Assembly (NCBI GenBank): GCA_944392285.1
Contig: CALXWF010000105.1
Span: forward strand, 1 to 21,497
Length of the DNA stretch: 21,497 nt
Reading direction: 5' to 3'
Origin: an uncultured Alphaproteobacteria bacterium
GTDB lineage: Bacteria; Pseudomonadota; Alphaproteobacteria; RF32; CAG-239
The translations under genes and the position numbers were made by a program. Under the pieces are notes generated by a model. The model was not told the DNA's origin. It searched no databases and saw only the letters and a list, made by a program, of their open reading frames with translations. Position 1 is the first letter of the stretch; every line of letters starts with the position of its first letter. Shown piece by piece: positions 6,873 to 14,843 of this stretch.

Positions 6873-6900
6873 TTGCGAAAGGCAAAAATAATTCCCATAT
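6873..6900 (+). promoter_or_regulatory. Possible heat-shock (RpoH-type) promoter of htpG
   Basis: TTGCGA (6873-6878), 15 bases, then CCCATAT (6894-6900). The second element matches the core of the sigma32 -10 consensus (CCCCATNT), and htpG is a classical RpoH target. The -35 is only a partial match, so this is a pattern-based guess. Confidence 0.4.
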
Positions 6901-6936
6901 TTAAGCACAGATATGAAAAACTATAGGAGAAACACC

Positions 6937-8775
6937 ATGGCAGAAAAAATGCAATTTCAAGCCGAGGTCAACAAACTTTTAAACATCGTGGTCAACTCGC
7001 TTTATTCGGAAAAATACATTTTTTTACGCGAGCTGATATCCAACGCCTCAGACGCCTGTGACAAACTCAAATATCTTTCCCTAACGCATCCTGAGCTTGG
7101 CAAGGCATCGGGTCAGTTAAAAATCAGCATCACCCCCGATTCCAAGGCCGACACGCTGACGATTCGCGACAACGGCATCGGCATGAACAAAGATGACCTG
7201 ATAAATCATCTCGGCACCATCGCCCGCTCCGGCACGGCCGATTTTGTAAAAAATGTTACCGACAACGGCACGGATTTTGACCTAATCGGCCAGTTTGGTG
7301 TTGGTTTTTACTCGGCTTTCATGGTTGCCGACAAAGTTGAAATATTAACCAAAAAAGCCGGTGAGGAACAAGCTTGGCTTTGGACATCAGACGGTATAAA
7401 CGGCTTTGAAATCTCTGAAGCCAAGAAGGAAGACAACGGCACCGAGGTCAAACTCTTTTTGAAAAAAGATGATAAAAACTACACAGACAGCATTTATCTG
7501 CGTCACATTATCCGCACCTACTCCGACCACATAGACTATCCGATAGTTTTATGCTTAGGAGAAGCCGGAGAAGAAACCGTCAACAGCGGTTCGGCGCTTT
7601 GGGCCAAACACAAATCGGAAATCACCCCCGAGCAATATAAAGAATTTTATCATCACATTTCCAAAAATTTTGATGACCCCTGGCTGACACTTCACTTCAA
7701 AGCCGAGGGCAACATTGAATATACGGGGCTTTTGTTTATTCCCTCAGCCGCACCTTATGACCTCTTTCAACCTGACCGCAAAAACGGCCTGAAACTTTAT
7801 GTCAACAAAGTTTTCATCTCCGACAAAGTTGAAGAGCTGATGCCCCATTACCTGCGCTTTGTCAAAGGCGTGGTTGACAGCTCGGACTTAGAGCTCAACA
7901 TCTCGCGTGAAATGTTGCAACAAAATGTTTTGATTGAAAAAATCAAACATGGTCTGGTCAATCGCATTTTAAAAGAGCTAAAAAAACGTTTTAAGGATTA
8001 TGAAGATTACAAAAAATTCTGGGACAATTTCGGCATAGTTTTGAAAGAAGGCATTTATGAAGACTTTTCCAACCGTGAAGAAATAGCCTCGCTTTCTTTG
8101 TTTGCCTCCAGCCATGACTTAAACAAGCTCACCTCGCTTGATGACTACATCAGCCGCGTTCAGGGCGAGCAAAAATGCATTTACTACATCACCGGTGATG
8201 ACATAAATGTCTTAAGCAACAACCCGCAACTAGAGGCTTTCAAAGCCAAAGGCATAGAGGTTTTGCTTTTAACCGACCCGATAGATGAGTTCTGGACGCA
8301 AACCTTGCAAAACTACAAAGGTTTCAGCATAAAACACATTTCTCAGGCCACACTTGACCTCAGCCTAAAGCGTGACGACAAAAAAGCCGAAGCCGGTGAC
8401 ATGGACAAACTGCAAAAACTGCTTGAAGACCTGTTAAAAGACAAAATCGGCAAAGTAACCACCACTGAAACTCTGACAACAACGCCGGCAGCCTTAACGG
8501 TAGAAAACGGGCAAATGAGCATTCACTTAGAGCGTTTAATGCGCAATCATCAACAGCAAACGGCTTTTGCCAGCACGCGCATATTGCAATTAAACCCCTA
8601 CCACCCGTTAATTATCAAAATGGCAGAAAACATCAGCAATGAAGCCATGCAAGACAAAATCAAAGAAGTCGGGCGTCTTCTTTTAGACCAAGCCTTAATT
8701 GCCGAGGGCGAGGCAATAAGTGACCCGTCCTACTACACAAGCAAAATCAGCGACTATATTTTACAAAGTTTCTGA
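6937..8775 (+). CDS. htpG: Chaperone HtpG (bacterial Hsp90)
   Basis: An ATP-dependent dimeric chaperone of the cytoplasm. From the ATG at 6937 the protein has 612 residues, normal for the family. The N-terminal GHKL ATPase shows ELISNASDACDKL (about 31-43), DNGIGM with the nucleotide-binding Asp near residue 80, and GQFGVGFYSAFMVA near 118-131. The middle domain carries LELNISREMLQQN, and the C-terminal dimerisation domain follows. An ATG eight codons upstream (6913) is in frame, but AGGAG lies 7 bases before 6937, and MAEKMQFQAEVNKLL is the typical start. It is monocistronic with its own terminator and a possible RpoH promoter. Confidence 0.97.
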   Translation: MAEKMQFQAEVNKLLNIVVNSLYSEKYIFLRELISNASDACDKLKYLSLTHPELGKASGQLKISITPDSKADTLTIRDNGIGMNKDDLINHLGTIARSGTADFVKNVTDNGTDFDLIGQFGVGFYSAFMVADKVEILTKKAGEEQAWLWTSDGINGFEISEAKKEDNGTEVKLFLKKDDKNYTDSIYLRHIIRTYSDHIDYPIVLCLGEAGEETVNSGSALWAKHKSEITPEQYKEFYHHISKNFDDPWLTLHFKAEGNIEYTGLLFIPSAAPYDLFQPDRKNGLKLYVNKVFISDKVEELMPHYLRFVKGVVDSSDLELNISREMLQQNVLIEKIKHGLVNRILKELKKRFKDYEDYKKFWDNFGIVLKEGIYEDFSNREEIASLSLFASSHDLNKLTSLDDYISRVQGEQKCIYYITGDDINVLSNNPQLEAFKAKGIEVLLLTDPIDEFWTQTLQNYKGFSIKHISQATLDLSLKRDDKKAEAGDMDKLQKLLEDLLKDKIGKVTTTETLTTTPAALTVENGQMSIHLERLMRNHQQQTAFASTRILQLNPYHPLIIKMAENISNEAMQDKIKEVGRLLLDQALIAEGEAISDPSYYTSKISDYILQSF

Positions 8776-8781
8776 TAACAA

Positions 8782-8816
8782 AAAAATAAGGTTCCAAAAA
8801 CGGAACCTTATTTTTT
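8782..8816. terminator. Bidirectional terminator after htpG
   Basis: AAAAATAAGGTTCC pairs with GGAACCTTATTTTT across a 6-nt loop. It ends the htpG transcript and overlaps the stop of the minus-strand gene at 8815, so it can serve both convergent genes. Confidence 0.88.
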
Positions 8817-9210
8817 AATCTTTTAAAAAGCATTGCCCTGCCAAAAAATAGACTCCCATCAACACACACCACAACAAGCGCATGAACATTTTCAAGAACC
8901 AAGGCAAAAAAACCAACACCGCCACGCAGACAAAAGCCTCAAAGACACTAAGATAAGCAGAATTCTGATAAATAATCACAAAACCGCATATCCACATAAC
9001 CAAAGAGCAAATGTCAACCGTGCAACCTTTTTTTTGCGTTTGAGGCGCCACGGGAACGGGGTTTTTGCAAAACAGCCGATAACATTGTTTTATTTTGAGT
9101 TTTGAAATATAATAGACGGCTCTTTTACTTTCAAAAAAGAACAACATCAAAACCGCCAAATAAAAAAACACTGTCGGCCACAAAGGCTGAATTTGAAAAT
9201 AATTTAACAT
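8815..9210 (-). CDS. Small integral membrane protein (131 aa)
   Basis: An unrecognised membrane protein. Hydrophobic segments lie at about residues 10-26, 65-81 and 86-125; the last is long enough for two helices, giving three or four spans. A basic cytoplasmic-looking loop (about 29-62, with SKRAVYYISKLKIKQCYRLFCKNP) separates the first two. Six Cys are scattered without a metal motif. It begins 20 bases after the stop of the small membrane protein at 9231 on the same strand, so the two probably form an operon. No Shine-Dalgarno stands out. Function unknown. Confidence 0.6.
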   Translation of the reverse strand: MLNYFQIQPLWPTVFFYLAVLMLFFFESKRAVYYISKLKIKQCYRLFCKNPVPVAPQTQKKGCTVDICSLVMWICGFVIIYQNSAYLSVFEAFVCVAVLVFLPWFLKMFMRLLWCVLMGVYFLAGQCFLKD

Positions 9211-9230
9211 TTTTAAGCAAATTTAAGGGA

Positions 9231-9551
9231 TTATTTTACTTTTTTGTTTAAGCTAAACAAGACCACAATCAGTTCCAACACAGCACGAACGGCAAAAGGG
9301 ACGACAAAAGAAAAAATCAGCCCCATAATCCACACGATATCGCGTATAAAGAACGGATGATCCTGATTATAAAACACCAACAGAAAACAAGCGGCGGTCA
9401 TCAGCCAATAATCTCCGCCTCTCAAAGTTTCCTGCAACCTCTTATCAGTCACGGATTTTTCTTTTTTCAAATAGAAATACAAAATTCTAATCAAAGAAAT
9501 CAAAACCCCGAGGCCGAACAGGCACAAAAAAATCAAATTATACGTTTTCAT
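9231..9551 (-). CDS. Small integral membrane protein (106 aa)
   Basis: An unrecognised membrane protein with hydrophobic segments at about residues 6-28, 48-62 and 72-101, separated by a charged loop (YLKKEKSVTDKRLQETLRGGD). The first segment could also be read as an uncleaved signal anchor. It is the first gene of a probable two-gene unit with 8815-9210. The ATG lacks a clear Shine-Dalgarno, as with several other small unknown genes here. Function unknown. Confidence 0.6.
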   Translation of the reverse strand: MKTYNLIFLCLFGLGVLISLIRILYFYLKKEKSVTDKRLQETLRGGDYWLMTAACFLLVFYNQDHPFFIRDIVWIMGLIFSFVVPFAVRAVLELIVVLFSLNKKVK

Positions 9552-9649
9552 AGCTATAATAATTAAGTTAAAAATACAAATTTTAACTCATCATAACTTT
9601 TTTTTAGACAAAATCAACCTGAATTTTTCATTATTTTTGCAGTTTGTTA

Positions 9650-9677
9650 TTGAAAAATAAAATAATTTTGCTATGGT
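9650..9677 (+). promoter_or_regulatory. Probable typA promoter
   Basis: TTGAAA (9650-9655), 16 bases, then TATGGT (9672-9677). The expected start near 9685 gives a leader of about 100 nt before typA. The leader includes a ten-codon open frame (9709-9741, MNPSHTIIHA) and the pair AGGCAT/ATGCCT (9696-9701, 9734-9739). Whether either matters is unclear. Confidence 0.5.
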
Positions 9678-9783
9678 GAGGCGAATTTTATAAAAAGGCA
9701 TTCACGACATGAACCCATCACATACAATCATTCATGCCTAGATATTTTTGATTTTGTTTTGCCTTTAGAAAGGAAAAAGAAAG

Positions 9784-11607
9784 ATGAATTTAAGAAATAT
9801 TGCCATAATCGCACACGTTGACCACGGCAAAACCACAATGGTAGACGGGCTTTTAAAACAAAGCGGCACTTTCCGTGACAATCAAAAAGTTGCCGAATGC
9901 GTTATGGACAGCAATGATTTGGAACGCGAACGCGGCATCACCATTTTATCCAAATGCACATCTGTCAACTGGAAAGGCACGCATATTAACATTGTAGACA
10001 CACCGGGCCACGCCGACTTCGGGGGTGAAGTAGAACGCATTTTGTCCATGGTAGACGGTGTTGTTTTGTTGGTAGACGCCTCAGAAGGCCCCATGCCGCA
10101 AACCAAGTTTGTTTTGGGCAAAGCCTTGAAAATCGGCTTAAATCCGATAGTTGTCATTAACAAGGCCGACAAAGCCGACGCCCGCGTAGATGAAGTGTTA
10201 GATGAGGTTTTTGACCTTTTTGTCAGCCTAAATGCCAATGACCGCCAGTTAGATTTCCCGGTATTATATGCATCCGGCCGCAACGGTTGGGCCGTAAAAG
10301 ACCTTGAAAAAGACGAAAAGAAAGATTTGACACCTTTGTTTGAGCTTATTTTGTCTTATGTCAAAGAGCCAGATTGCCAACCGGATGAACCTTTCAAAAT
10401 GCTTGCCACCACTCTTGAAGCCGATAAATTTGTCGGCCGCATCTTAACCGGCAAAATCCAAGCCGGCAAAGTAAAAGTCGGTGACACCATCAAAGCCTTA
10501 AATGCCGAAAATAATGAGGTTGAACGTTTTCGTGTCAGCAAAATTTTGGCCTATCGCGGCCTCAATCGTGAGAGCTTAAACGAAGCCGTTGCCGGTGATA
10601 TTGTTGCTTTAGCCGGTGCTTCAAAAGCCACCGTTGCCGAAACCCTTTGCGCATTGGACGTAACCGAAGCACTTCATGCTCAACCGATAGACCCGCCGAC
10701 ATTAGCCATGTCTTTTTCGGTAAATGACTCACCTTTGGCCGGTCGTGAAGGCGACAAAGTTACCTCCCGCATGATTTGGGACAGGCTGTGCAAAGAAGCT
10801 GAAGGCAACATTGCCCTAAAGATTTCGCGCACCAGCAGCACAGACACCTTTGAGGTTGCCGGTCGCGGCGAACTTCAGCTCGGTGTTTTGATTGAAACCA
10901 TGCGTCGTGAAGGTTTTGAGCTTTCCATTTCACGTCCGCGTGTATTAATGAAGAAAGATGAAAACGGCCAACTCTTAGAACCTGTTGAAGAAGTTGTTGT
11001 TGATGTTGATGAAGAATTTTCCGGCGTTGTGGTAGAAAAAATCGGCCAACGCCGCGGCGAGCTGGTAGAAATGATACCCTCTCAAGTCGGCAACAAAGTT
11101 CGCCTTATTTTCAACGCGCCGTCCAGAGGCTTAATCGGTTATCACTCAGAGTTTTTAACCGACACCCGCGGCACCGGCGTCATGAACCGCTTGTTCAAAG
11201 ACTATGAACCCTTCAAAGGAGAAATTGACAGCCGTCGCAACGGTGTTTTGATTTCTTCGGAGACCGGCACGGCCATTGCCTATTCTTTGTGGAAACTCCA
11301 AGACCGCGGTCCCATGTTTATTGATGCCGGCGTTCCGGTTTATACCGGCATGATAATCGGGGAACATACCAAACCCAATGACTTGGAAGTTAACCCGACC
11401 AAAGCCAAACAATTAACCAACATTCGCGCCGCCGGTAAAGATGAGGCAATAGACCTCATTCCGCCGCGCAAAATGTCATTGGAACAAGGCTTATCATACA
11501 TTCAGGAAGATGAGCTTTTGGAAGTTACCCCCAAGAGCCTGCGCCTGCGCAAACGCATTTTGGACCCCATCCAACGCAAGCGCGCCAAACCTGAAATTAT
11601 GGCTTAA
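9784..11607 (+). CDS. typA: Translational GTPase TypA/BipA
   Basis: A ribosome-associated GTPase of the EF-G-like class that acts in ribosome assembly and stress adaptation. At 607 residues it is of normal length. The GTPase motifs are complete: AHVDHGKT (10-17), ERGITI (49-54), DTPGH (72-76) and NKAD (126-129). Domain II follows, and the C-terminal TypA-specific region includes GELQLGVLIETMRREG and SRGLIGYHSEFLTDTRGTG. Start choice is secure: AAGGAAAAAGAAAG lies just before the ATG, and MNLRNIAIIAHVDHGKTT is the usual opening. It is monocistronic, with its own promoter and a terminator shared with dnaQ. Confidence 0.97.
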   Translation: MNLRNIAIIAHVDHGKTTMVDGLLKQSGTFRDNQKVAECVMDSNDLERERGITILSKCTSVNWKGTHINIVDTPGHADFGGEVERILSMVDGVVLLVDASEGPMPQTKFVLGKALKIGLNPIVVINKADKADARVDEVLDEVFDLFVSLNANDRQLDFPVLYASGRNGWAVKDLEKDEKKDLTPLFELILSYVKEPDCQPDEPFKMLATTLEADKFVGRILTGKIQAGKVKVGDTIKALNAENNEVERFRVSKILAYRGLNRESLNEAVAGDIVALAGASKATVAETLCALDVTEALHAQPIDPPTLAMSFSVNDSPLAGREGDKVTSRMIWDRLCKEAEGNIALKISRTSSTDTFEVAGRGELQLGVLIETMRREGFELSISRPRVLMKKDENGQLLEPVEEVVVDVDEEFSGVVVEKIGQRRGELVEMIPSQVGNKVRLIFNAPSRGLIGYHSEFLTDTRGTGVMNRLFKDYEPFKGEIDSRRNGVLISSETGTAIAYSLWKLQDRGPMFIDAGVPVYTGMIIGEHTKPNDLEVNPTKAKQLTNIRAAGKDEAIDLIPPRKMSLEQGLSYIQEDELLEVTPKSLRLRKRILDPIQRKRAKPEIMA

Positions 11608-11610
11608 TAA

Positions 11611-11640
11611 TAAAAAACCTCGGATTTCCGAGGTTTTTTT
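11611..11640. terminator. Bidirectional terminator between typA and dnaQ
   Basis: AAAAAACCTCGGA pairs with TCCGAGGTTTTTT around a 2-nt centre, so the usable loop is larger. It lies between the convergent stops of typA (11607) and dnaQ (11645), with A and T runs suited to both directions. Confidence 0.88.
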
Positions 11641-11644
11641 ATGA

Positions 11645-12367
11645 TTAATTTTCAGAAGCAGCTTTTTCTTCTTCAGGATTTTTGAGCCACAAGGCATCTT
11701 TAATTTCTTTTTCCAAAAAAGCCTTATGTTCTTCTTCCTCTTCGGGGCTGAGGGCAAAAACTCTGGCTTCTCTGAAGTTTTTGCTTTCCGTTGCCGCCAC
11801 ATTTTGGCTTTGCGGTGCAAATTCGGCTTTTTTGGTGCCGCCGAGCAAAGTAGGTTCTCTGCCGCCCAAAAGCTCCAAATAAACATCAGCCAAAAGCTCG
11901 GCGTCAAGCAAAGCGCCGTGTTTTGTACGATGAGAATTATCAATTTCAAATCTCTTGCACAAGGCGTCCAAACTGCAACGAGCCCCCGGAAACATATTGC
12001 GGGCAATTTCCAAGGTATCGACCACGTTTTTCCACTCGTGCAGAGGTTTTCCGAGCTCTTTTAATTGGCCGTTAATAAACTTAAAGTCAAAGCTGGCATT
12101 ATGCGCCACCAGAATACCGTCACCGACAAATTCCAACCATTTATCGGCCACTTGCTCAAAAGTCGGATAATCTTTCAAAAACTCATAAGAAAGTCCATGA
12201 ACCTTAAAAGCATCTTCGGGCACTTCGCGTTCCGGATTAATATATTGATGAAAAGTTTTTCCCGTCGGCACATGATTAATCAGCTCCAAAGCGCCGATTT
12301 CCACCAATCTATCGCCGTTTTCCACATCAAAACCGGTTGTTTCCGTATCAAAAACAATTTCTCTCAT
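11645..12367 (-). CDS. dnaQ: DNA polymerase III epsilon subunit, proofreading 3'-5' exonuclease
   Basis: The proofreading exonuclease of the replicative polymerase. The three exonuclease motifs are present: DTETTG with Asp7 and Glu9, HNASFDFKF with Asp94, and HGALLDAELLADVY with His150 and Asp155. After the catalytic domain (to about residue 175) comes a Glu/Lys-rich tail (EEEEEHKAFLEKEIKDALW) that would contain the polymerase-binding part. The ATG overlaps the coaE stop by 4 bases (ATGA), so translation is coupled. The coaE-dnaQ pair next to the origin is a conserved alphaproteobacterial arrangement. Confidence 0.95.
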   Translation of the reverse strand: MREIVFDTETTGFDVENGDRLVEIGALELINHVPTGKTFHQYINPEREVPEDAFKVHGLSYEFLKDYPTFEQVADKWLEFVGDGILVAHNASFDFKFINGQLKELGKPLHEWKNVVDTLEIARNMFPGARCSLDALCKRFEIDNSHRTKHGALLDAELLADVYLELLGGREPTLLGGTKKAEFAPQSQNVAATESKNFREARVFALSPEEEEEHKAFLEKEIKDALWLKNPEEEKAASEN

Positions 12368-12948
12368 GAAAGTTTTAGTTCCTCAATAATGCGCATAAGT
12401 TTAACCAAGAGTTTATTTTTCGGCAAATCCGTATCAATTACAATATCCGAGAGCAAAATTTTGCTTTCGCTGGCGAGCTGAACATTATTAATTTTATCAA
12501 AATCTTCGCCGCTGACATTATCGCGTGCCATAACTCTTTTTTTCTGAATATCATAATCAACCGTGGCCAAAATCACACTGTCGCAATATTTTTCCCAGCC
12601 CATTTCAAAGAGCAAAGCCACATCAACAAACAACAAATAATCAGATTTTGCATTTTTCTGAATGGTTTTGAGCAAAGTTTGTTTTAAGAAAGGGTGAATT
12701 AAGCCCTCAAGTTTTTTAAGTTTTGCATTATCATTAAAGACGATATTGCGTAATTTTCGCTTATTCACCACCATATTTTCCACCACTTCGGGAAAGTTTT
12801 GGCGAATAACTTCAATAAAACTTTTCTTATAATACAGGCGTCTGACCCAAGCATCCACATCAAACACGGCATAACCGAGGCTTCTGACAAGTCCGGCGAT
12901 TGTTGTTTTGCCGCAGCCGATAGAACCCGTAATCGCGATTAATCTCAT
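12364..12948 (-). CDS. coaE: Dephospho-CoA kinase
   Basis: CoaE carries out the last step of coenzyme A synthesis, phosphorylating the 3'-hydroxyl of dephospho-CoA. The 194-residue protein opens with MRLIAITGSIGCGKTT, a P-loop at residues 8-15, followed by the VFDVDAWVRRLY region that binds substrate, then LEGLIHPFLKQ and DVALLFEMGWEKYCD, which are family signatures. AAGGA lies 6 bases before the ATG. It is the first gene of a coupled pair with dnaQ and reads away from the origin-like region, so its promoter must lie among the DnaA-box motifs at 12949-13030. Confidence 0.95.
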   Translation of the reverse strand: MRLIAITGSIGCGKTTIAGLVRSLGYAVFDVDAWVRRLYYKKSFIEVIRQNFPEVVENMVVNKRKLRNIVFNDNAKLKKLEGLIHPFLKQTLLKTIQKNAKSDYLLFVDVALLFEMGWEKYCDSVILATVDYDIQKKRVMARDNVSGEDFDKINNVQLASESKILLSDIVIDTDLPKNKLLVKLMRIIEELKLS

Positions 12949-13470
12949 TTACTGTCCTTAATCAAAGAGTTAGGCAGGTTATACACAAAGCGTTAACCTT
13001 TTGTGCATAACTTCCGCTTTTGCATAAGTTATAACTTTTAATCACCATAATGTAAAATTTAATCTAAGGACTTACGCACAGGTTAATAACTTGTCCTCTT
13101 ATTGCGGATAACAAAAATTATTAACAAAGTCTTAAAATTTGGCTTGTCAAAACTATCATGATGATTCCGCAAAAGATTCTCCAAAGGTTAATAAACAATT
13201 AACAATTTTATTAACAATCTGTTAACTTCTGCATAATCCTGTGCAAAAAAAATAATCCACAAGACTCACAGGGATTCACTATTAACCAATACTTTTTTAA
13301 AAAATTAATAGAAGGCCCTGCGGGGCTGTGAATAAAAAATTTCAAAATCCGAACAGAAGATAAAAAACCAAAAGCAAAAGTAATATTTGACAAATTTTAC
13401 CTTTTATACTATAAAAACGCCATTCCCTCCTAATCAACACTTCAACTTCAATTAAAATTTCAAGGTTACA
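12949..13470. other. Probable chromosomal replication origin (oriC)
   Basis: A 522-bp AT-rich gap between divergent coaE-dnaQ and rho. Exact matches to the DnaA box TTATNCACA lie at 12979-12987 (+), 13002-13010 (-) and 13327-13335 (-). One-mismatch copies lie at 13019-13027 (-), 13072-13080 (+), 13103-13111 (-), 13228-13236 (-) and 13253-13261 (+). Three exact TTAA-N7-TTAA sites (CtrA-type) lie at 13121-13135, 13188-13202 and 13211-13225. Four GANTC sites (CcrM-type) lie at 13163, 13175, 13263 and 13273. A very AT-rich block at 13291-13310 could be the unwinding element. In Caulobacter and relatives maf-aroE-coaE-dnaQ and rho-mnmE-mnmG lie on opposite sides of the origin, and this gap is exactly at that junction. 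No gene is visible inside. Confidence 0.78.
13387..13415 (+). promoter_or_regulatory. rho promoter
   Basis: TTGACA (13387-13392), 17 bases, then TATAAA (13410-13415), near consensus. The start site near 13422 leaves a leader of about 50 nt. An AAGG ribosome site lies just before the rho ATG. It sits at the rho end of the origin-like region. Confidence 0.75.
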
Positions 13471-14724
13471 ATGCATTTAAAAGAATTAAAGCAAAAATCT
13501 CCTCAAGAGTTATTAACTCAAGCAGAGGATTTAGGCATAGATGATGCTTCATCCATGCGTGTTCAAGACTTAATGTTTGCCATACTCAAAAAACTGGCCG
13601 GAGAAGACAACGTCATTTATGGTGACGGCGTTATCGAGGTTATGCAAGACGGTTTTGGCTTTTTGCGTTCGCCGGAGTCAAACTATTTGGCCGGACCTGA
13701 TGACATATATGTTTCGCCGGCACAAGTTAAAAAATTTGGTTTGCGCACCGGTGACACGGTTGAAGGCGAGATTCGCGCCCCAAAAGACAACGAGCGCTAT
13801 TTTGCCTTAACCAAAATTAACAAGATTAACTTTGATGATCCGGAAAAATCCAAATTAAGGGTAAATTTTGACAACCTCACGCCTTTATATCCGACCGAAA
13901 AGTTAGATTTTGACATTATCTGCGGTGAAAAAGACTACACCACCCGTGTTATTGACTTAATTGCCCCGCAAGGCAAAGGCCAACGTGGGCTTATTGTGGC
14001 GCCGCCGCGCACCGGTAAAACCGTTATGTTGCAAAATATCGCTCATGCCATAGCCCAAAATCATCCGGAAGCCTACTTAATGGTTTTATTGATAGACGAA
14101 CGTCCGGAAGAAGTTACGGATATGACACGCTCGGTTAAAGGCGAGGTTATATCTTCCACCTTTGATGAACCTGCCTCACGCCATGTTCAAGTTGCCGAAA
14201 TGGTCATTGAAAAAGCCAAACGTTTGGTAGAAACCAAAAAAGACGTCATTATTTTGCTTGATTCCATCACCCGTTTGGGCCGTGCATATAATACGGTAGT
14301 TCCCTCGTCGGGTAAAGTTTTGACCGGCGGTGTTGATGCCAATGCCCTGCAACGTCCGAAACGCTTTTTCGGTGCGGCCAGAAATGTTGAAGAAGGCGGT
14401 TCCTTAACCATCATAGCCACGGCCTTAATAGACACCGGCTCACGCATGGATGAGGTTATTTTTGAAGAGTTCAAAGGCACCGGTAACTCTGAAATCATTT
14501 TGGACCGCAAGTTGACGGATAAACGCTTGTTCCCGACCATTGACATCACGCGTTCCGGCACCCGCAAAGAAGAACTTTTGGTTGACAAAGATACTTTGGC
14601 CAAAATGTGGGTATTGCGTCGTGTCTTAATGCAAATGGGAATGACGGACGGTATGGAATTTCTGCTTGATAAACTGCGCTTAAGCAAGAATAACCAGGAC
14701 TTCTTTAATACCATGAATTCATAA
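13471..14724 (+). CDS. rho: Transcription termination factor Rho
   Basis: The hexameric RNA helicase that ends transcription. At 417 residues it is of normal length and has no insertion domain. The N-terminal helical part (MHLKELKQKSPQELL) is followed by the cold-shock-like RNA-binding fold (GFGFLRSPESNYLAGPDDIYVSP, about 70-90) and the ATPase core with the P-loop APPRTGKT near residue 178, the Walker B strand DVIILLDSITR near residue 260, and the Q and R loops (VLTGGVDANALQRPKRFFGAARN). It is the first gene on its side of the probable origin and has its own promoter and a strong terminator. In many alphaproteobacteria mnmE comes next; here it is about 5.2 kb away. Confidence 0.98.
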   Translation: MHLKELKQKSPQELLTQAEDLGIDDASSMRVQDLMFAILKKLAGEDNVIYGDGVIEVMQDGFGFLRSPESNYLAGPDDIYVSPAQVKKFGLRTGDTVEGEIRAPKDNERYFALTKINKINFDDPEKSKLRVNFDNLTPLYPTEKLDFDIICGEKDYTTRVIDLIAPQGKGQRGLIVAPPRTGKTVMLQNIAHAIAQNHPEAYLMVLLIDERPEEVTDMTRSVKGEVISSTFDEPASRHVQVAEMVIEKAKRLVETKKDVIILLDSITRLGRAYNTVVPSSGKVLTGGVDANALQRPKRFFGAARNVEEGGSLTIIATALIDTGSRMDEVIFEEFKGTGNSEIILDRKLTDKRLFPTIDITRSGTRKEELLVDKDTLAKMWVLRRVLMQMGMTDGMEFLLDKLRLSKNNQDFFNTMNS

Positions 14725-14768
14725 GAATAATCCATGATTTGATATCCGGATTCGAAAATGGAAAAGCA

Positions 14769-14808
14769 AAAAAAACCGAAAACCGTTGCCGCGGTTTTCG
14801 GTTTTTTA
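14769..14808. terminator. Strong terminator after rho, usable from both strands
   Basis: AACCGAAAACCG (14774-14785) and CGGTTTTCGGTT (14792-14803) form a perfect 12-bp stem with a 6-nt loop, then TTTTTT. The A run on the other side lets it end the convergent orphan gene at 14844 as well. Confidence 0.9.
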
Positions 14809-14843
14809 TTCTGAGCGCATAGACAGAACAGACGGCGGTTATT

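Noticed and set aside
12590..12700. Possible frameshift or truncation in coaE because the protein is short
   Set aside because: 194 residues is normal for CoaE, and the frame is intact from the P-loop to the coupled dnaQ start.
13211..13393. 60-codon minus-strand frame inside the origin-like gap
   Set aside because: It has no convincing ribosome site, overlaps DnaA, CtrA and GANTC motifs and the rho promoter, and the product does not look like a protein.
14187..14735. 182-codon minus-strand frame opposite rho
   Set aside because: Antisense shadow of the conserved Rho ATPase core; the product is Ser/Thr/Arg-rich and has no start signal.
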